DNA of 64,000 bases from Mycetocola_B reblochoni. Its GTDB lineage: Bacteria; Actinomycetota; Actinomycetes; Actinomycetales; Microbacteriaceae. Every line of letters begins with the position of its first letter. Position 1 is the stretch's first letter. Location of the stretch: contig NZ_RCUW01000001.1 in NCBI RefSeq assembly GCF_003667525.1, positions 62,001 through 126,000 of the forward strand. The letters are read 5' to 3'. Shown here piece after piece: positions 43,195 to 52,053 of this stretch. The translations under genes were made by a program, and so were the position numbers. The notes below the pieces were generated by a model. It was not told the origin of the DNA. It saw only the letters and a program-made list of their open reading frames with translations, and did not search any database.

Positions 43195-45068
43195 TAGGGG
43201 AGGTACCTTCCTTGACGGTCGCGGACGCTGGCCGTGACGACCGCTGTTCGGGGCCGGTTGATGAAGTTGCTTAGGGCGGTCGTGGCGCTGTTGACTGCGG
43301 CCTGGACGTCGATGGTCGCCGTGCGCCGCGCTGCGGCCACCCGGTCGATGTCGCGGTCGGCGCTGGACGTGGACGCCCGCGCCCCGATGGTCGCTGTTCG
43401 CTTCTTGCCCGTCGTGTTCGAGAGGCTGCGGGACGCGGCGAGCACGTCGGCGCTGGTCTTGATCGTGGTGTTGCGGGGCTTCTTGGTCGTCGTGGAGATG
43501 CCGGATTCAGCGTCCTTCGTGTTCGCGTCCACGTCCACGGTGGTATTCAGTCCGGCCTTGTCCAGGGCGTCCTGGCCTCCCGTGAGTCCGGCCTGCACCT
43601 CGCCCACGAACTCATCCGACATGCCCGAATCGATGATGCTCTGGAGCATCGGGGCGAACTCCAGCCCCTGATCGAGGATCGCCTGTTGCTCCTCGACGGA
43701 CAGGCCGAACTCCTCCGCCAGGGACGCCACGTTGTCAGCGAAACCGGACGTAGCCTCGCGTCGCTTGCGGATGCTCTCGATGTAGCCGGAGGGGTCCAGC
43801 GCCCCGGACTCGGCGTCCTGGAACTCGGCGTAGGAGCCGATAGCGTCATCGATGGGCGACTGGAGCGCGTCGAGCGCGTCGGCGCGTGCCTCGATGCTGG
43901 CCGCTGCGGCCTCGTCCGCGGCCTTCTGCGCTTCCGTGGCCTCACGGAGCGCGCGGGCATCCTCGATGCCCTGCGCGGTCACGTCGTGTTCCTTCTCGAT
44001 CATGTCGATCAGGTCTTGCTTGGCGTTGATCGAGTCGTCCGTGTCGATAGCCACTTGGGCGTTCAGACGCCCGTACTCGTCGCGGCCGGGGGCGGCGGCT
44101 TCAAGCGCGGCCGTCTCGGCCTCGATTGACTCGGTGAGCTTGTCCACCATGGCGGCGGCGTCCTCGGGAGACCCGGCACCGGAGGCGAACGTGAACGCAT
44201 CCTTCCAATCGACCCCGGCGTCGCGGGCGGCATCGCGCACGGCGTCGAGGTTCGTAATCGCGGTGTCCTGCCACAGCTCCCACCATTCGCGGGAGTCCTT
44301 GACCTCCAGCCCCCAGTCGCGCATCCTCGACGCCCAGTCGATCTGCGAGAGGTCACCGTCCACGTCCAGCAGCTCGGACGCCAGCTCCCCCGCCCGCTCG
44401 CGCGCCTCGTTGATCTGCTCGGCCAAGTCTTCCCCGGCCTTGACGCCGAGACCGATCCCGGCCGCGACGGCGACACCCGCGACCAGACCGGCCGGGCCGA
44501 ACCCTGCGAACGCGGTAGCGGCCAGGTCGCGGAACACGTCGGTGATGCTCTCGGCCGTGCCGTCGAACGATGTAGCGGTCTCCTGCGCGATGGAGCGCGA
44601 TTCGTCCTTGAACTCGCCCAGCGCCTCGCTGCCCTCGGTCGTGCCGCGCTTGACATCGCTGCCCAGCTCCGACCCGGCTTTCTTGGACGTGGCGCGGATC
44701 GTGTCACCGAGATCCTTATAGGCGGCGTCGAGCTTGTCGGTGTCGCCCTGCGCGTCCTTCATGGCGTCTTCCAGCCGGTCGGCGGCGCGGTCCCCCTCGC
44801 GGCCCAGGTCGTCCACGGCGTCGGCCGCGTCGTCCATGCTGGACTCGACCGTGCGCCCGGCTCGGCGGGCGCTGGCCTCGATGCTCGCGGCGCTGTCGCC
44901 GGACTTCTCCCACGCCTGCGAGAGGTCGCGGCCCGCGTCGTCGCCCGTGTCGGCCAGGTCGCGGAGGGTGTCGGAGGCATCGTCCAGCGGCTCAATGACG
45001 CCGTTTCGGATGCCCTTGATGAAGTCGCGCGTGTCGGACGCCACGCTGATGTTGATGCCCTTTGCCAT
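43194..45068 (-). CDS. Tape measure protein
   Basis: 624 aa from ATG 45068 with AGGA upstream. Long α-helical sequence with Ala/Asp/Arg heptads fills residues ~20-180. A hydrophobic stretch (GFGPAGLVAGVAVAAGIGLGV) is in the middle. The C-terminus has Thr/Ser/Arg-rich short repeats (RTATIDVQAAVNSA, RTAVVTASVRD). This is the longest protein in the prophage and sits between tail tube and minor tail genes, as expected. Its short length implies a short siphovirus tail. Confidence 0.85.
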   Translation of the reverse strand: MAKGINISVASDTRDFIKGIRNGVIEPLDDASDTLRDLADTGDDAGRDLSQAWEKSGDSAASIEASARRAGRTVESSMDDAADAVDDLGREGDRAADRLEDAMKDAQGDTDKLDAAYKDLGDTIRATSKKAGSELGSDVKRGTTEGSEALGEFKDESRSIAQETATSFDGTAESITDVFRDLAATAFAGFGPAGLVAGVAVAAGIGLGVKAGEDLAEQINEARERAGELASELLDVDGDLSQIDWASRMRDWGLEVKDSREWWELWQDTAITNLDAVRDAARDAGVDWKDAFTFASGAGSPEDAAAMVDKLTESIEAETAALEAAAPGRDEYGRLNAQVAIDTDDSINAKQDLIDMIEKEHDVTAQGIEDARALREATEAQKAADEAAAASIEARADALDALQSPIDDAIGSYAEFQDAESGALDPSGYIESIRKRREATSGFADNVASLAEEFGLSVEEQQAILDQGLEFAPMLQSIIDSGMSDEFVGEVQAGLTGGQDALDKAGLNTTVDVDANTKDAESGISTTTKKPRNTTIKTSADVLAASRSLSNTTGKKRTATIGARASTSSADRDIDRVAAARRTATIDVQAAVNSATTALSNFINRPRTAVVTASVRDRQGRYLP

Positions 45069-45072
45069 GGTC

Positions 45073-45585
45073 CTATCTCTTCTCGAATGCTTCGTGGATG
45101 CCGCGGGCGATGGTCTGCACCCAGAGCGCGGCGATGCGGGGCACGGCCTCCGCTGCGGCGGGCCAGACGACGTAGCCCTCACGGTTCTTCGGCCGGAACT
45201 GCGCCGCGGTGCGGCGGGTCACGTCATAGCTGTTGCCGCGCTTGCTGCGGGCGGTGTAGGTGCGGCGGCGCTCGGGGTAGTTGCCGAACTCGACGGATGC
45301 GAACACCTCGGACGGCTTGACACCGCCTGACATCTTGCGGCCGACGCTCGCGGACGTGAGGGTGACGTTCTGATCCGACACCTTCACTCGAGCGGTGTCG
45401 CCCAGGACGCGGGACTCCATGCGCGACTGCACGTTCTCCGCGATGGACTGTTTCCAGATCGCGCCGACGACCTCCCGGGTCTGCGCGCGCAACGTCTTTT
45501 TCAGGTCACGGTCTAGGGCTTTCATCGCCAGGATGACGGCCTGTAGCTCCTTGACGCCGTAGACGCTGACGCGCAGACCCGACAC
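45073..45585 (-). CDS. Phage head-tail or tail-completion protein (gp10-like)
   Basis: 170 aa from GTG 45585, 2 bp after the tail-tube stop. It begins LRVSVYGVKELQAVILAMKALDRDLKKTLR, an HK97 gp10-like helix pattern, then basic β-segments. It lies where lambda-like phages encode tail assembly chaperones, but it lacks their frameshift arrangement. Its function is therefore uncertain. Confidence 0.6.
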   Translation of the reverse strand: MSGLRVSVYGVKELQAVILAMKALDRDLKKTLRAQTREVVGAIWKQSIAENVQSRMESRVLGDTARVKVSDQNVTLTSASVGRKMSGGVKPSEVFASVEFGNYPERRRTYTARSKRGNSYDVTRRTAAQFRPKNREGYVVWPAAAEAVPRIAALWVQTIARGIHEAFEKR

Positions 45586-45587
45586 GG

Positions 45588-46037
45588 CTACTCCCCCGCG
45601 GGCGGCGTCGTCGCGGGCACGGTGCCCCCGGTGGCCTTGTAGATCGGCCGGCCGACGACGCCGAGCGTGACCGTCGCGGTGCCGTAGGCGTCGATCGCTC
45701 CGCCGATCGCGCCGGGGGTGACGATCAGCACCGCGTCGAACGCGGGGCCGCCTGCCTCGGGCTGGAACTCCGCGGGGATGTGCTCGCCCTCGTGGTTGAG
45801 CAGGAACAGGGACAGGCTGTCCTCGGTCTCCCAGTCCTGCGCGAACGCGAGTTCGCACGTCCACGTCGCGGCGGTCACGTCGCTGAACATGGCCTCGGGG
45901 TGGGCACCCTTGAACGTCACGGTGGACGCCGACGGGGTGAGGGTGACCGAGCTGACGGCCTTCTGATACTGCGCGTCCAGGCCCAGCCGGAGCAGGTAGT
46001 TTTTGAACACGCGGGGCTTGACGTTGATGAGTGACAC
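45588..46037 (-). CDS. Major tail (tube) protein
   Basis: 149 aa, a compact β-rich protein: LRLGLDAQYQKAVSSVTLTPS, TWTCELAFAQDWETEDSLSLFLLNHEG and GTATVTLGVVGRPIYKATGGTVP. This is the usual pattern and size of siphovirus tail-tube subunits in small actinophages. It lies upstream of the tape measure gene. Confidence 0.78.
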   Translation of the reverse strand: MSLINVKPRVFKNYLLRLGLDAQYQKAVSSVTLTPSASTVTFKGAHPEAMFSDVTAATWTCELAFAQDWETEDSLSLFLLNHEGEHIPAEFQPEAGGPAFDAVLIVTPGAIGGAIDAYGTATVTLGVVGRPIYKATGGTVPATTPPAGE

Positions 46038-46039
46038 GG

Positions 46040-46408
46040 TTAGTTCTCCTTCGTGGTGGTGATGTTCACGGCGATGTCGTACGCCATGAACCGGTCTGCG
46101 AATGACACCTTCGTGGCGGTGTCCCAGCCGAGTCCGGCGTCATCGAGCGCGTGCGTCAGCTCGATCACGCCGTCGTCCAGTTGGTCCTCCGCGGCGGCGT
46201 TGTCCTCGTGCGGGCTGATGATGGTGACGACGAACTCGACCAGGTGCGCGCCGTCCGGCGCTGAGGGGTGCCGCGTGATCGTGGACTGCTTGAGCATGAC
46301 CACGACCGACGACGGCCGGTCGATGGATCGTTCGTAGGGGACGATCCTCCATGTGGGCGGGAGCAGCGGCGTGAGCGCTGCGGCGAGCTGGTGGCGGGCG
46401 CTGGTCAC
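46040..46408 (-). CDS. Tail terminator-like protein
   Basis: 122 aa. ARHQLAAALTPLLPPTWRIVPYERSIDRPSSVVVML followed by VEFVVTIISPHEDN resembles the small α/β tail-terminator/completion family. It sits 2 bp upstream of the tail tube gene, the conserved position. No catalytic motif is seen. Confidence 0.68.
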   Translation of the reverse strand: MTSARHQLAAALTPLLPPTWRIVPYERSIDRPSSVVVMLKQSTITRHPSAPDGAHLVEFVVTIISPHEDNAAAEDQLDDGVIELTHALDDAGLGWDTATKVSFADRFMAYDIAVNITTTKEN

Positions 46409-46710
46409 GTCGCCTCCAGACGACGCACGACCAGCGCTTTGACCTGCCAGTCCAGCGGCGGCGTGCGGAACACGAACTCGCCGTCGCCGTAGCCGCTGGT
46501 GTCGGTGCCGTTGTTGGCGTTCCAGATGTTGCGGGTCTGGATCAGGTGGGCGAGACGGTACGACGCCGTGATGTCCTCGGGGTCGTCCAGCTCGACGCTG
46601 AATCGCTCGATCTGGTCACGCGCTGCGGCGACGTACAGCCCCAGCAGATCAGCGTTAGCCGGGGCGTCGGCCCAGTCGTCGCTGATCGTGCTGGGGGTGT
46701 ACCACTTCAT
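46405..46710 (-). CDS. Head-tail connector protein
   Basis: 101 aa, mainly helical: SDDWADAPANADLLGLYVAAARDQIERF and ITASYRLAHLIQTRNIWNAN. It matches the size and fold pattern of the HK97 gp6-like connector, and it follows the capsid gene by 2 bp. The C-terminus, ending LVVRRLEAT, overlaps the next gene by 4 bp. Confidence 0.7.
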   Translation of the reverse strand: MKWYTPSTISDDWADAPANADLLGLYVAAARDQIERFSVELDDPEDITASYRLAHLIQTRNIWNANNGTDTSGYGDGEFVFRTPPLDWQVKALVVRRLEAT

Positions 46711-46712
46711 GA

Positions 46713-48329
46713 CTACTGACCGCCTGCGGCCGGGCCGGTCACGAGCTGCACGCCGGAGGGGTACTCGTCGCGGAACCGGACGTAGCCGAACAGCGCTTCG
46801 TCAACCTTGCCGTTGGCGATTGCCTGCGCGTTGACGCGGATCGGGGAACCGCCCAGCTCGTCCACCGCGGCGGCTTCCTTCGCGCCCACGAGCGCCTGCC
46901 CGGCGGGGACGTTCTTGTGGCTGGTGATGGTGAACCCTGCGGCGGCACCCTCCTCCAGGCCCAGGGACATTTCCAGGTAGGCCAGCACGTCGTCCTTCTT
47001 GGTGAACAGGAGCTGCTCGTACAGGTCCGGCGCGAGGATCGCGTAGGACGGCGAGGCGTCGGCGTCGATGACGCGGAGCGCACCGCGCACGAGCATCCCG
47101 ACAGCCGGGGCGACGTCGGTGGGCAGCGTGCCGACCGGAGCGCTGGTGGCCTTCGCCAGCAGCCGGGCGAGCGCCCAGTGGTCCGTGTTGCGGGCGTAGG
47201 AGTCCGTCGCGGCGGCGAGGAACGCCTGAATCACGGCGACCTCTCCAAAGTCGGTGTAGGCCCGGTCCAGACCCCAGCCTCCGGCGAACCGCTGGAAGTC
47301 CCAGGTGACCTCCTCGACGCCCGCCTCGTTCGACGGCACGGCGGCGTTGTTGCCGTCGTACTCGGTGACCTCGGGGGTGGCGGTGAAGCGCCAGCCCTTC
47401 GCGGTGATGCTGGTCAGCGGCTTACCGGAGAGCAGGGGGATGATGCGGCGGGCGAACTTGCGGCCCTTCCACAGCTCGCCCAGGTACTCGGGGACGCTGG
47501 TCACGGGGGCCAGTCCCTTTTCTCCGGTCAGCGGGACGTTCTTGAACGCGGCGAGCAGGGTCGAGTCCTGCGTGTTGTGCGCGCCCGCGACGGCGGACAG
47601 GAACGCGGTCAGGGACTCGTCGGCGGTCTTGGGCTTCGGGGTGCGCGGCTGCGCCAGTCGTGCGGTCAATGTGTTCTCCTCTTTCGGGGTCTCAGGCTCG
47701 GGTGTCTCGATCACGGTCGTCTCCGTGATCGTGGTCTTGTCGTCGGTCGTGGTCGTGGTGGTGGTCGTGGTGGCCTTGTGCTCGATGCCCTCCTCGTCGG
47801 TGTAGACGTTCACCGTCGTCTCCTCGGTGGTGTCCTCCTCGGCGTCGGCGTCGGCCGGGGTCTCGGTGACGATGGTCTCCTCGTCGTCCTCGACCGCTGC
47901 GGCCAGGAGCGTGGCGGACGGAAACGCGGGCTTCTCGACCAGAGCGGCAGCGAACAGTCGACCGGCGACGGCGCGGCCGTCCACGATCTGCACGCCCTTG
48001 ACCTCGGCCGACAGGTGGAGGCGGCGACCGGCCGCGATGTCGGCCAGGGCGGTGTCGCCCTCCTCGGTCTCGGCGGCGCGGAAGGTCGCGGTGACGCCCT
48101 TAGAGCTGCGGCCCAGGGTGACGGCGTGACCGAACGCGGACTCGCGCTCGTGCTCGACGTTGATGCCGACCTGCGAGGGATCGGAGGGCAGCGTGAACGA
48201 TCCGCTGTCGGCCTTGAACTTTCCCAGGTTCGAGGAGGCTTCCTCCCCGAACGGGATCAGCAGGCCGCTGATTGTTCGGTCGTCGGCGGACGCGGTGAGC
48301 GTTCCGCCCTTGATGGTCAGGTCGGTCAT
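46713..48329 (-). CDS. Fused prohead protease-major capsid protein
   Basis: 538 aa. Residues ~1-155 look like a U35/HK97-type prohead protease: SGLLIPFGEEASSNLG, NVEHERESAFGHAVTL with a catalytic-type His, and VEKPAFPSATLLA with a Ser. Residues ~155-235 are an acidic, Thr-rich delta-like linker. From ~255 a capsid region begins, with KNVPLTGEKGLAPVTSVPEYLGELW, WDFQRFAGGWGLDRAYTDFGE and YAILAPDLYEQLLF. One uninterrupted frame joins them. Cleavage in the linker would release the capsid protein. Confidence 0.82.
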   Translation of the reverse strand: MTDLTIKGGTLTASADDRTISGLLIPFGEEASSNLGKFKADSGSFTLPSDPSQVGINVEHERESAFGHAVTLGRSSKGVTATFRAAETEEGDTALADIAAGRRLHLSAEVKGVQIVDGRAVAGRLFAAALVEKPAFPSATLLAAAVEDDEETIVTETPADADAEEDTTEETTVNVYTDEEGIEHKATTTTTTTTTDDKTTITETTVIETPEPETPKEENTLTARLAQPRTPKPKTADESLTAFLSAVAGAHNTQDSTLLAAFKNVPLTGEKGLAPVTSVPEYLGELWKGRKFARRIIPLLSGKPLTSITAKGWRFTATPEVTEYDGNNAAVPSNEAGVEEVTWDFQRFAGGWGLDRAYTDFGEVAVIQAFLAAATDSYARNTDHWALARLLAKATSAPVGTLPTDVAPAVGMLVRGALRVIDADASPSYAILAPDLYEQLLFTKKDDVLAYLEMSLGLEEGAAAGFTITSHKNVPAGQALVGAKEAAAVDELGGSPIRVNAQAIANGKVDEALFGYVRFRDEYPSGVQLVTGPAAGGQ

Positions 48330-49366
48330 TAGTCCTCCGTAGGGGTTCCAGTGGTGGCGGTGTTGCGGTCGGTGAAGTCGAAGCGGATGCGGGTTCCGGG
48401 CGGGGTCACGTCGTCCAGGGACAGGCGCGCCTCGATGGGTTCGGTCCAGAACGACATGCGGTCGGTGAGCTGTTGCGTGACGGTCGTGTCGGTCTCGTAG
48501 CGGAGCGTGGACTGGTTCGTCGCGGCGTCCACGCCGGAGGCGGAGACGTTCAGGAACGCGGCGATGTCCAGGCGGACGCTGTTGCGCGCGGCCATCATGA
48601 GGTCGGGGTTTACCTCGCCCTCGAAGCGGAGCTTCATGACGGCGGGCACGAACGTCACCGCACCCTCGGGATTGCGGCGGGCTTTGGCGTAGTCCTGGAC
48701 GTACTGTCGCGCGACCTTCGGGTCCACGGCACCGTCGCTGATCTCCTCGAAAATCGCGGTCGGGATCGGGTTACGTGCCTTCGCGCGCCAGGATCGTTCG
48801 ATGTCCAGGCCGCCGCGGATGGTGTCGGCGGCGTCGACCAGCAGTCCGGCGAACGGGCCGGGGATCAGGATGACCTCGGCCGGGTTCGCGGCTTCGTCGT
48901 CCACGTAGATGGTGCTGTCGTCGGGTGAGGTGTGCCACCGCTCGAACGGGACGTGCAGCGCGGTCGTGATGCGCTCGCCTGCGCGGGCGACGGCCCAGAG
49001 CGACCAGCCGTAGAACATGAGGTCGTCCAGGGTGCGGGCCATGCGCTCGTAGGGGCTGATCGGCTCGGGCAGCCACGGGGCGTCGATGCTGGACAGCCAG
49101 GCGTCCTGTTCGGTGAGCGGCTGGTCGGTGGTGTCGTAGGCGACCAGGGGGCGACCGGCGAGGGTCTCCAGGATGCGGGCGCGGGGCGCGGCGACCGCGG
49201 GCAGGCGCATTGCCATACCGCGTGACACGGGGGCATCCTCGCCGCCGAACACGTCTTGCCAGACGAACGACGACAGCGCGTCACCCTCGGACCAGGGCGA
49301 CACCATGCCGCCGCGGTTCGGGGCTACCTCGGCGCTGGAGCGCCGGAACAGATCACGAATACCCAT
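48329..49366 (-). CDS. Phage portal protein
   Basis: 345 aa from ATG 49366 (a GTG at 49396 is less convincing). HK97-type portal features: MAMRLPAVAAPRARILETLAGRPLVAYD, YERMARTLDDLMFYGWSLWAV, and the late FLNVSASGVDAATNQSTLRYETDTTVTQQL with its conserved helix. It forms the dodecameric DNA channel. The stop shares a base with the capsid-gene start. Confidence 0.87.
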   Translation of the reverse strand: MGIRDLFRRSSAEVAPNRGGMVSPWSEGDALSSFVWQDVFGGEDAPVSRGMAMRLPAVAAPRARILETLAGRPLVAYDTTDQPLTEQDAWLSSIDAPWLPEPISPYERMARTLDDLMFYGWSLWAVARAGERITTALHVPFERWHTSPDDSTIYVDDEAANPAEVILIPGPFAGLLVDAADTIRGGLDIERSWRAKARNPIPTAIFEEISDGAVDPKVARQYVQDYAKARRNPEGAVTFVPAVMKLRFEGEVNPDLMMAARNSVRLDIAAFLNVSASGVDAATNQSTLRYETDTTVTQQLTDRMSFWTEPIEARLSLDDVTPPGTRIRFDFTDRNTATTGTPTED

Positions 49367-49376
49367 GACCGTGAGT

Positions 49377-49601
49377 TCACCGCCCGCCTGTGTCACACTG
49401 CGCGGATTGAGCGCGGGCGCGGCGCGTCGTGTCGCGTGATGCGGAGCGGGACCGGATCACGCGGACGCCGGGGTGGCATGACTCCTCGTGCGCGGCGGCG
49501 CGGCGCTCGGCGGCGGCGCGGTCCCAGGCGAATGCGTGCCAGTGCGGGCACTGGTCGCACACGATGAGGGTGTAGCGGTCGGAGCGGTCGAACGTGATCA
49601 T
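49377..49601 (-). CDS. Small phage zinc-finger-like protein
   Basis: 74 aa from ATG 49601, overlapping the terminase stop (ATGA). A likely zinc site is VCDQCPHWHAFAW with HEESCHPG (CxxC, His, Cys/His). The C-terminus is Arg/Ser-rich. It sits between terminase and portal. The function is unknown; DNA binding is possible. Confidence 0.65.
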   Translation of the reverse strand: MITFDRSDRYTLIVCDQCPHWHAFAWDRAAAERRAAAHEESCHPGVRVIRSRSASRDTTRRARAQSAQCDTGGR

Positions 49602-51310
49602 GCTGTAATCAGCCCTTCGTAGTCGTCCGCTTTCGCGCGGGCGTAGTGCTTGTCCCAGTTGGTGAGTGCTCGTGTCGCTGCGACCAGCGGCGACACGTCG
49701 CCCGCGCCGTCGCTCGACCACAGCCAGACACCCTGATCGCCGCGAACCTCGCGCTTGGTCGCGTGCGCTGCGGCGTCATCGAGTCCGGGCTGGTCGTAGT
49801 GGCGGAGGTTCCCGGCTTCCAGGTCACGCATGAACTGGACGCACCCGGAGGCCATGTCGCGGTAGCTGATGATGCGGACGCGGGGACGTGGCCGTAGCCG
49901 CTGCATCTCCAGCGCTGTGGCCTTGCCCTCCGCGATGTCGTCGTACGCGAGCGTGGAGCCGGTGTAGTTCGCGCTGAGGTCCGCGCCGAGCTTCGGCAGC
50001 CACGATGTGCCGAGCCGGTGCGCGACCAGCTCGACGTGCGCGACGCCTCGACTGTCGCGCCACGCGGCGCACACGGCGGAGGACTTGCCACCGGGGCGGG
50101 TGTCCCAGCCGAACGCGACTCGGGACGGGCGGCGCTTCTTGGTCTCGGTGCGGGCGGCGTCCCAGAGGTCGGAGCGGATCGCGGTCAGGCCGTAGCCCTC
50201 GGGCCAGAGCGACAGGTACTCCCTGGCCCACTGCGGGCGGGGCAGCTTGCGCCAGTTCTTCCGCATCTTGTCGATGGTCGTCAGCGTGCCGACGCCGGGG
50301 TGGACCTCGGCCAGGATCGCCATAGCGCGGTTCTCGTCCTCGATGTCATCCCAGGGCGTGAGCGGGTCGGCGGCGTAGTCGATGCCGCCGACATCGGGGT
50401 CGGTCTCGCGGAGCCGGTGCAGCTCCTCCCAGAACGGCCCGCGGCGCTCCTCGCCCGCGGTGCCGCTGATGACGATTGCCGATCCGGGCTTGGTGTCCTG
50501 GAGCGGCACGATACCGGCCATGAGGTCGGCCCCCTCGTCGGGGTCAATCTCCTGTGCTTCATCGATCCAGGACACGTCCGCGGCCTCGCCTCGGTAGGCG
50601 TCGGCGTCGGGCTTGAGCACGAGGAGCTGCGACCCGTTGTCGAAGTAGATACCCTTGCCGACCTCGCCGCGCATGATGCGGAACCCTCGACCACCGGTCG
50701 CGTGCTGTTCCTGCACGGGGTCGATGCCGAACAGGGCTGTGTGGCGTTCCGCTGCGCGCGAGCGGCGGGGCTTGCCCTGGAGCCACGGCGGCAGGTCCGC
50801 GTCATCGGGCGGGGTGATCGCGTCGAGCTTGTTCGCCCACTCGCGCAGACGACGCGACCCGGCCACGCCGTTCTGCGCGCTGAACGTGACCTGATACGCG
50901 GGGCGGCATTTCAGACGGCCCAGCAGCCAGCAGAAAATCGTGGTGGTCTTGGACGCGCGGCGGGGAATCTCGACGGCGTAGGAGTCGAACGACCGGTTCA
51001 GCGTGTCCGCCATTTTGAGCTGTTGCGGCTGGAGCGGGTGCCGGGGCGGGTGCATCGAGCGTAGGCGCTCCAGCTCGGCAGGGTCGTCCAGGTCCACCAG
51101 CTCCAGCCCGTACAGGCGTGCGCCCTCCAGGAACTCCAGGCGCTGCGCGTCGTCGTCGGCGTAGCCGGAGTGGTGGCGCGGCTCCGCGCCACGGTCCCGA
51201 ATTCTGTTCCATAGGTAGAGAGAGAATTCGGGGCTGCCACCGCGTGAGAGTTCGGGGCTGTTCTCAAAAAACGGGGCCGTGTTCGGCTGAATCGCGGTCA
51301 ACTTCGTCAC
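49598..51310 (-). CDS. Terminase large subunit
   Basis: 570 aa from GTG 51310, overlapping the HNH gene stop (GTGA). The ATPase has a Walker A-like EIPRRASKTTTIFCWLLG and a Walker B VSWIDEAQEIDPDEG. The nuclease part has Asp in VAFGWDTRPGGKSSAVCAAW and STLAYDDIAEGKA. It packages DNA into the prohead. The upstream frame to 51685 overlaps the HNH gene and is not used. Confidence 0.88.
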   Translation of the reverse strand: MTKLTAIQPNTAPFFENSPELSRGGSPEFSLYLWNRIRDRGAEPRHHSGYADDDAQRLEFLEGARLYGLELVDLDDPAELERLRSMHPPRHPLQPQQLKMADTLNRSFDSYAVEIPRRASKTTTIFCWLLGRLKCRPAYQVTFSAQNGVAGSRRLREWANKLDAITPPDDADLPPWLQGKPRRSRAAERHTALFGIDPVQEQHATGGRGFRIMRGEVGKGIYFDNGSQLLVLKPDADAYRGEAADVSWIDEAQEIDPDEGADLMAGIVPLQDTKPGSAIVISGTAGEERRGPFWEELHRLRETDPDVGGIDYAADPLTPWDDIEDENRAMAILAEVHPGVGTLTTIDKMRKNWRKLPRPQWAREYLSLWPEGYGLTAIRSDLWDAARTETKKRRPSRVAFGWDTRPGGKSSAVCAAWRDSRGVAHVELVAHRLGTSWLPKLGADLSANYTGSTLAYDDIAEGKATALEMQRLRPRPRVRIISYRDMASGCVQFMRDLEAGNLRHYDQPGLDDAAAHATKREVRGDQGVWLWSSDGAGDVSPLVAATRALTNWDKHYARAKADDYEGLITA

Positions 51311-51603
51311 CAATCGCGCAGGTTCTGGTCTCGGTTCGCCGCTGCCCGACGCGCACGGCTGCGGATCGTGCCGCCGCGCTTGCCACCAGCTCGCCGGTTG
51401 CAGCCACGGTGCGCGGGGCCGACGTTGCCCGCGACCGGCCGGCCCCCGCGCTCGGCGTCGATGATGTGCCCCACGTCCCAGAGCTGTTCGCGGTAGACGG
51501 GCTGTCCACAGTTCACACACGGCAGGGGTAGCAGCGGCTCGATACGGGCACGGTGGCGGGGGCTGTGGGTGCTCCACTTCTGCGCCCGGTGGTGTCGGCT
51601 CAC
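51307..51603 (-). CDS. HNH endonuclease (packaging associated)
   Basis: 98 aa from GTG 51603. Visible are two Cys pairs and the HNH core: LPCVNCGQPVYREQLWDVGHIIDAERGG, then VGPAHRGCNRRAGGKRGG. HNH proteins next to terminase are required for cos cleavage in several HK97-like phages, so a cos site is likely. A longer in-frame start at 51705 would overlap the small membrane gene. Confidence 0.85.
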   Translation of the reverse strand: MSRHHRAQKWSTHSPRHRARIEPLLPLPCVNCGQPVYREQLWDVGHIIDAERGGRPVAGNVGPAHRGCNRRAGGKRGGTIRSRARRAAANRDQNLRDW

Positions 51604-51716
51604 CGCCGGTTCTGCCGATCGCGGATGCGCTGACCGATGGTGCGGGCGTCGAGGACGCACGCCCAGATCGTGAGGGCCACGCCACCGACCAGCAGCCACG
51701 ACCACTCGGGGGTCAT
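51600..51716 (-). CDS. 38-aa single-pass membrane protein
   Basis: From ATG 51716 with GGAGG 7 nt upstream. It begins MTPEWSWLLVGGVALTIW, one hydrophobic helix, and ends with the basic RIRDRQNRR. It overlaps the upstream gene by 4 bp (ATGA) and the HNH start by 4 bp (GTGA). This tiling supports its being real. The function is unknown. Confidence 0.6.
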   Translation of the reverse strand: MTPEWSWLLVGGVALTIWACVLDARTIGQRIRDRQNRR

Positions 51717-51901
51717 GCTGTGGCCTCCGCGACGCTCGTGCGCTCGACCAGCTCGTCCAGGGCTTGGCTCCAGGTCTCGTGGTAGCTGATGTGGTCGGCG
51801 GTCGCTGCGGCCCAGACGTAGTGCCGTTCCACGCCGTCGTAGAGGCGGGTAACGTAGGGCTTGAACAGCGGGAGGCCGGTGAGGCGGTCGAGCTGGTTCA
51901 T
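51713..51901 (-). CDS. Small phage protein, unknown function
   Basis: 62 aa from ATG 51901. DRLTGLPLFKPYVTRLYDGVERHYVWAAA and ISYHETWSQALDELVERT suggest a small α/β fold. No motif is recognised. It overlaps genes on both sides by 4 bp. The longer frame to 51949 would run into the preceding gene and is rejected. Confidence 0.65.
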   Translation of the reverse strand: MNQLDRLTGLPLFKPYVTRLYDGVERHYVWAAATADHISYHETWSQALDELVERTSVAEATA

Positions 51902-52053
51902 GCGGTGGCTTCTTTCAGGTCGAGGGGCTGGGGCTGGTTGGCGAGCCATTCGGTGTAGCTGAGTAGGCGGGCGTTGCAGCGGAGGCAGTAGCGGCCGTTC
52001 GGGCGGTTCACTCTCAGGTGGCCGCGGGTCTGGCAGTCGGGGTGCTCGGGCAT
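51898..52053 (-). CDS. Small phage CxxC protein
   Basis: 51 aa from ATG 52053 with GGAG 6-7 nt upstream. MPEHPDCQTRGHL and GRYCLRCNARLLSY give one Cys, a His and a CxxC pair, compatible with a small zinc ribbon. It is the first gene of the leftward structural operon and overlaps the next by 4 bp. Confidence 0.6.
   Translation of the reverse strand: MPEHPDCQTRGHLRVNRPNGRYCLRCNARLLSYTEWLANQPQPLDLKEATA

Noticed and set aside
45073..46037. Programmed frameshift joining tail assembly chaperones
   Set aside because: The two genes have separate starts and stops, no slippery heptamer was found, and the second looks like a gp10-type protein.
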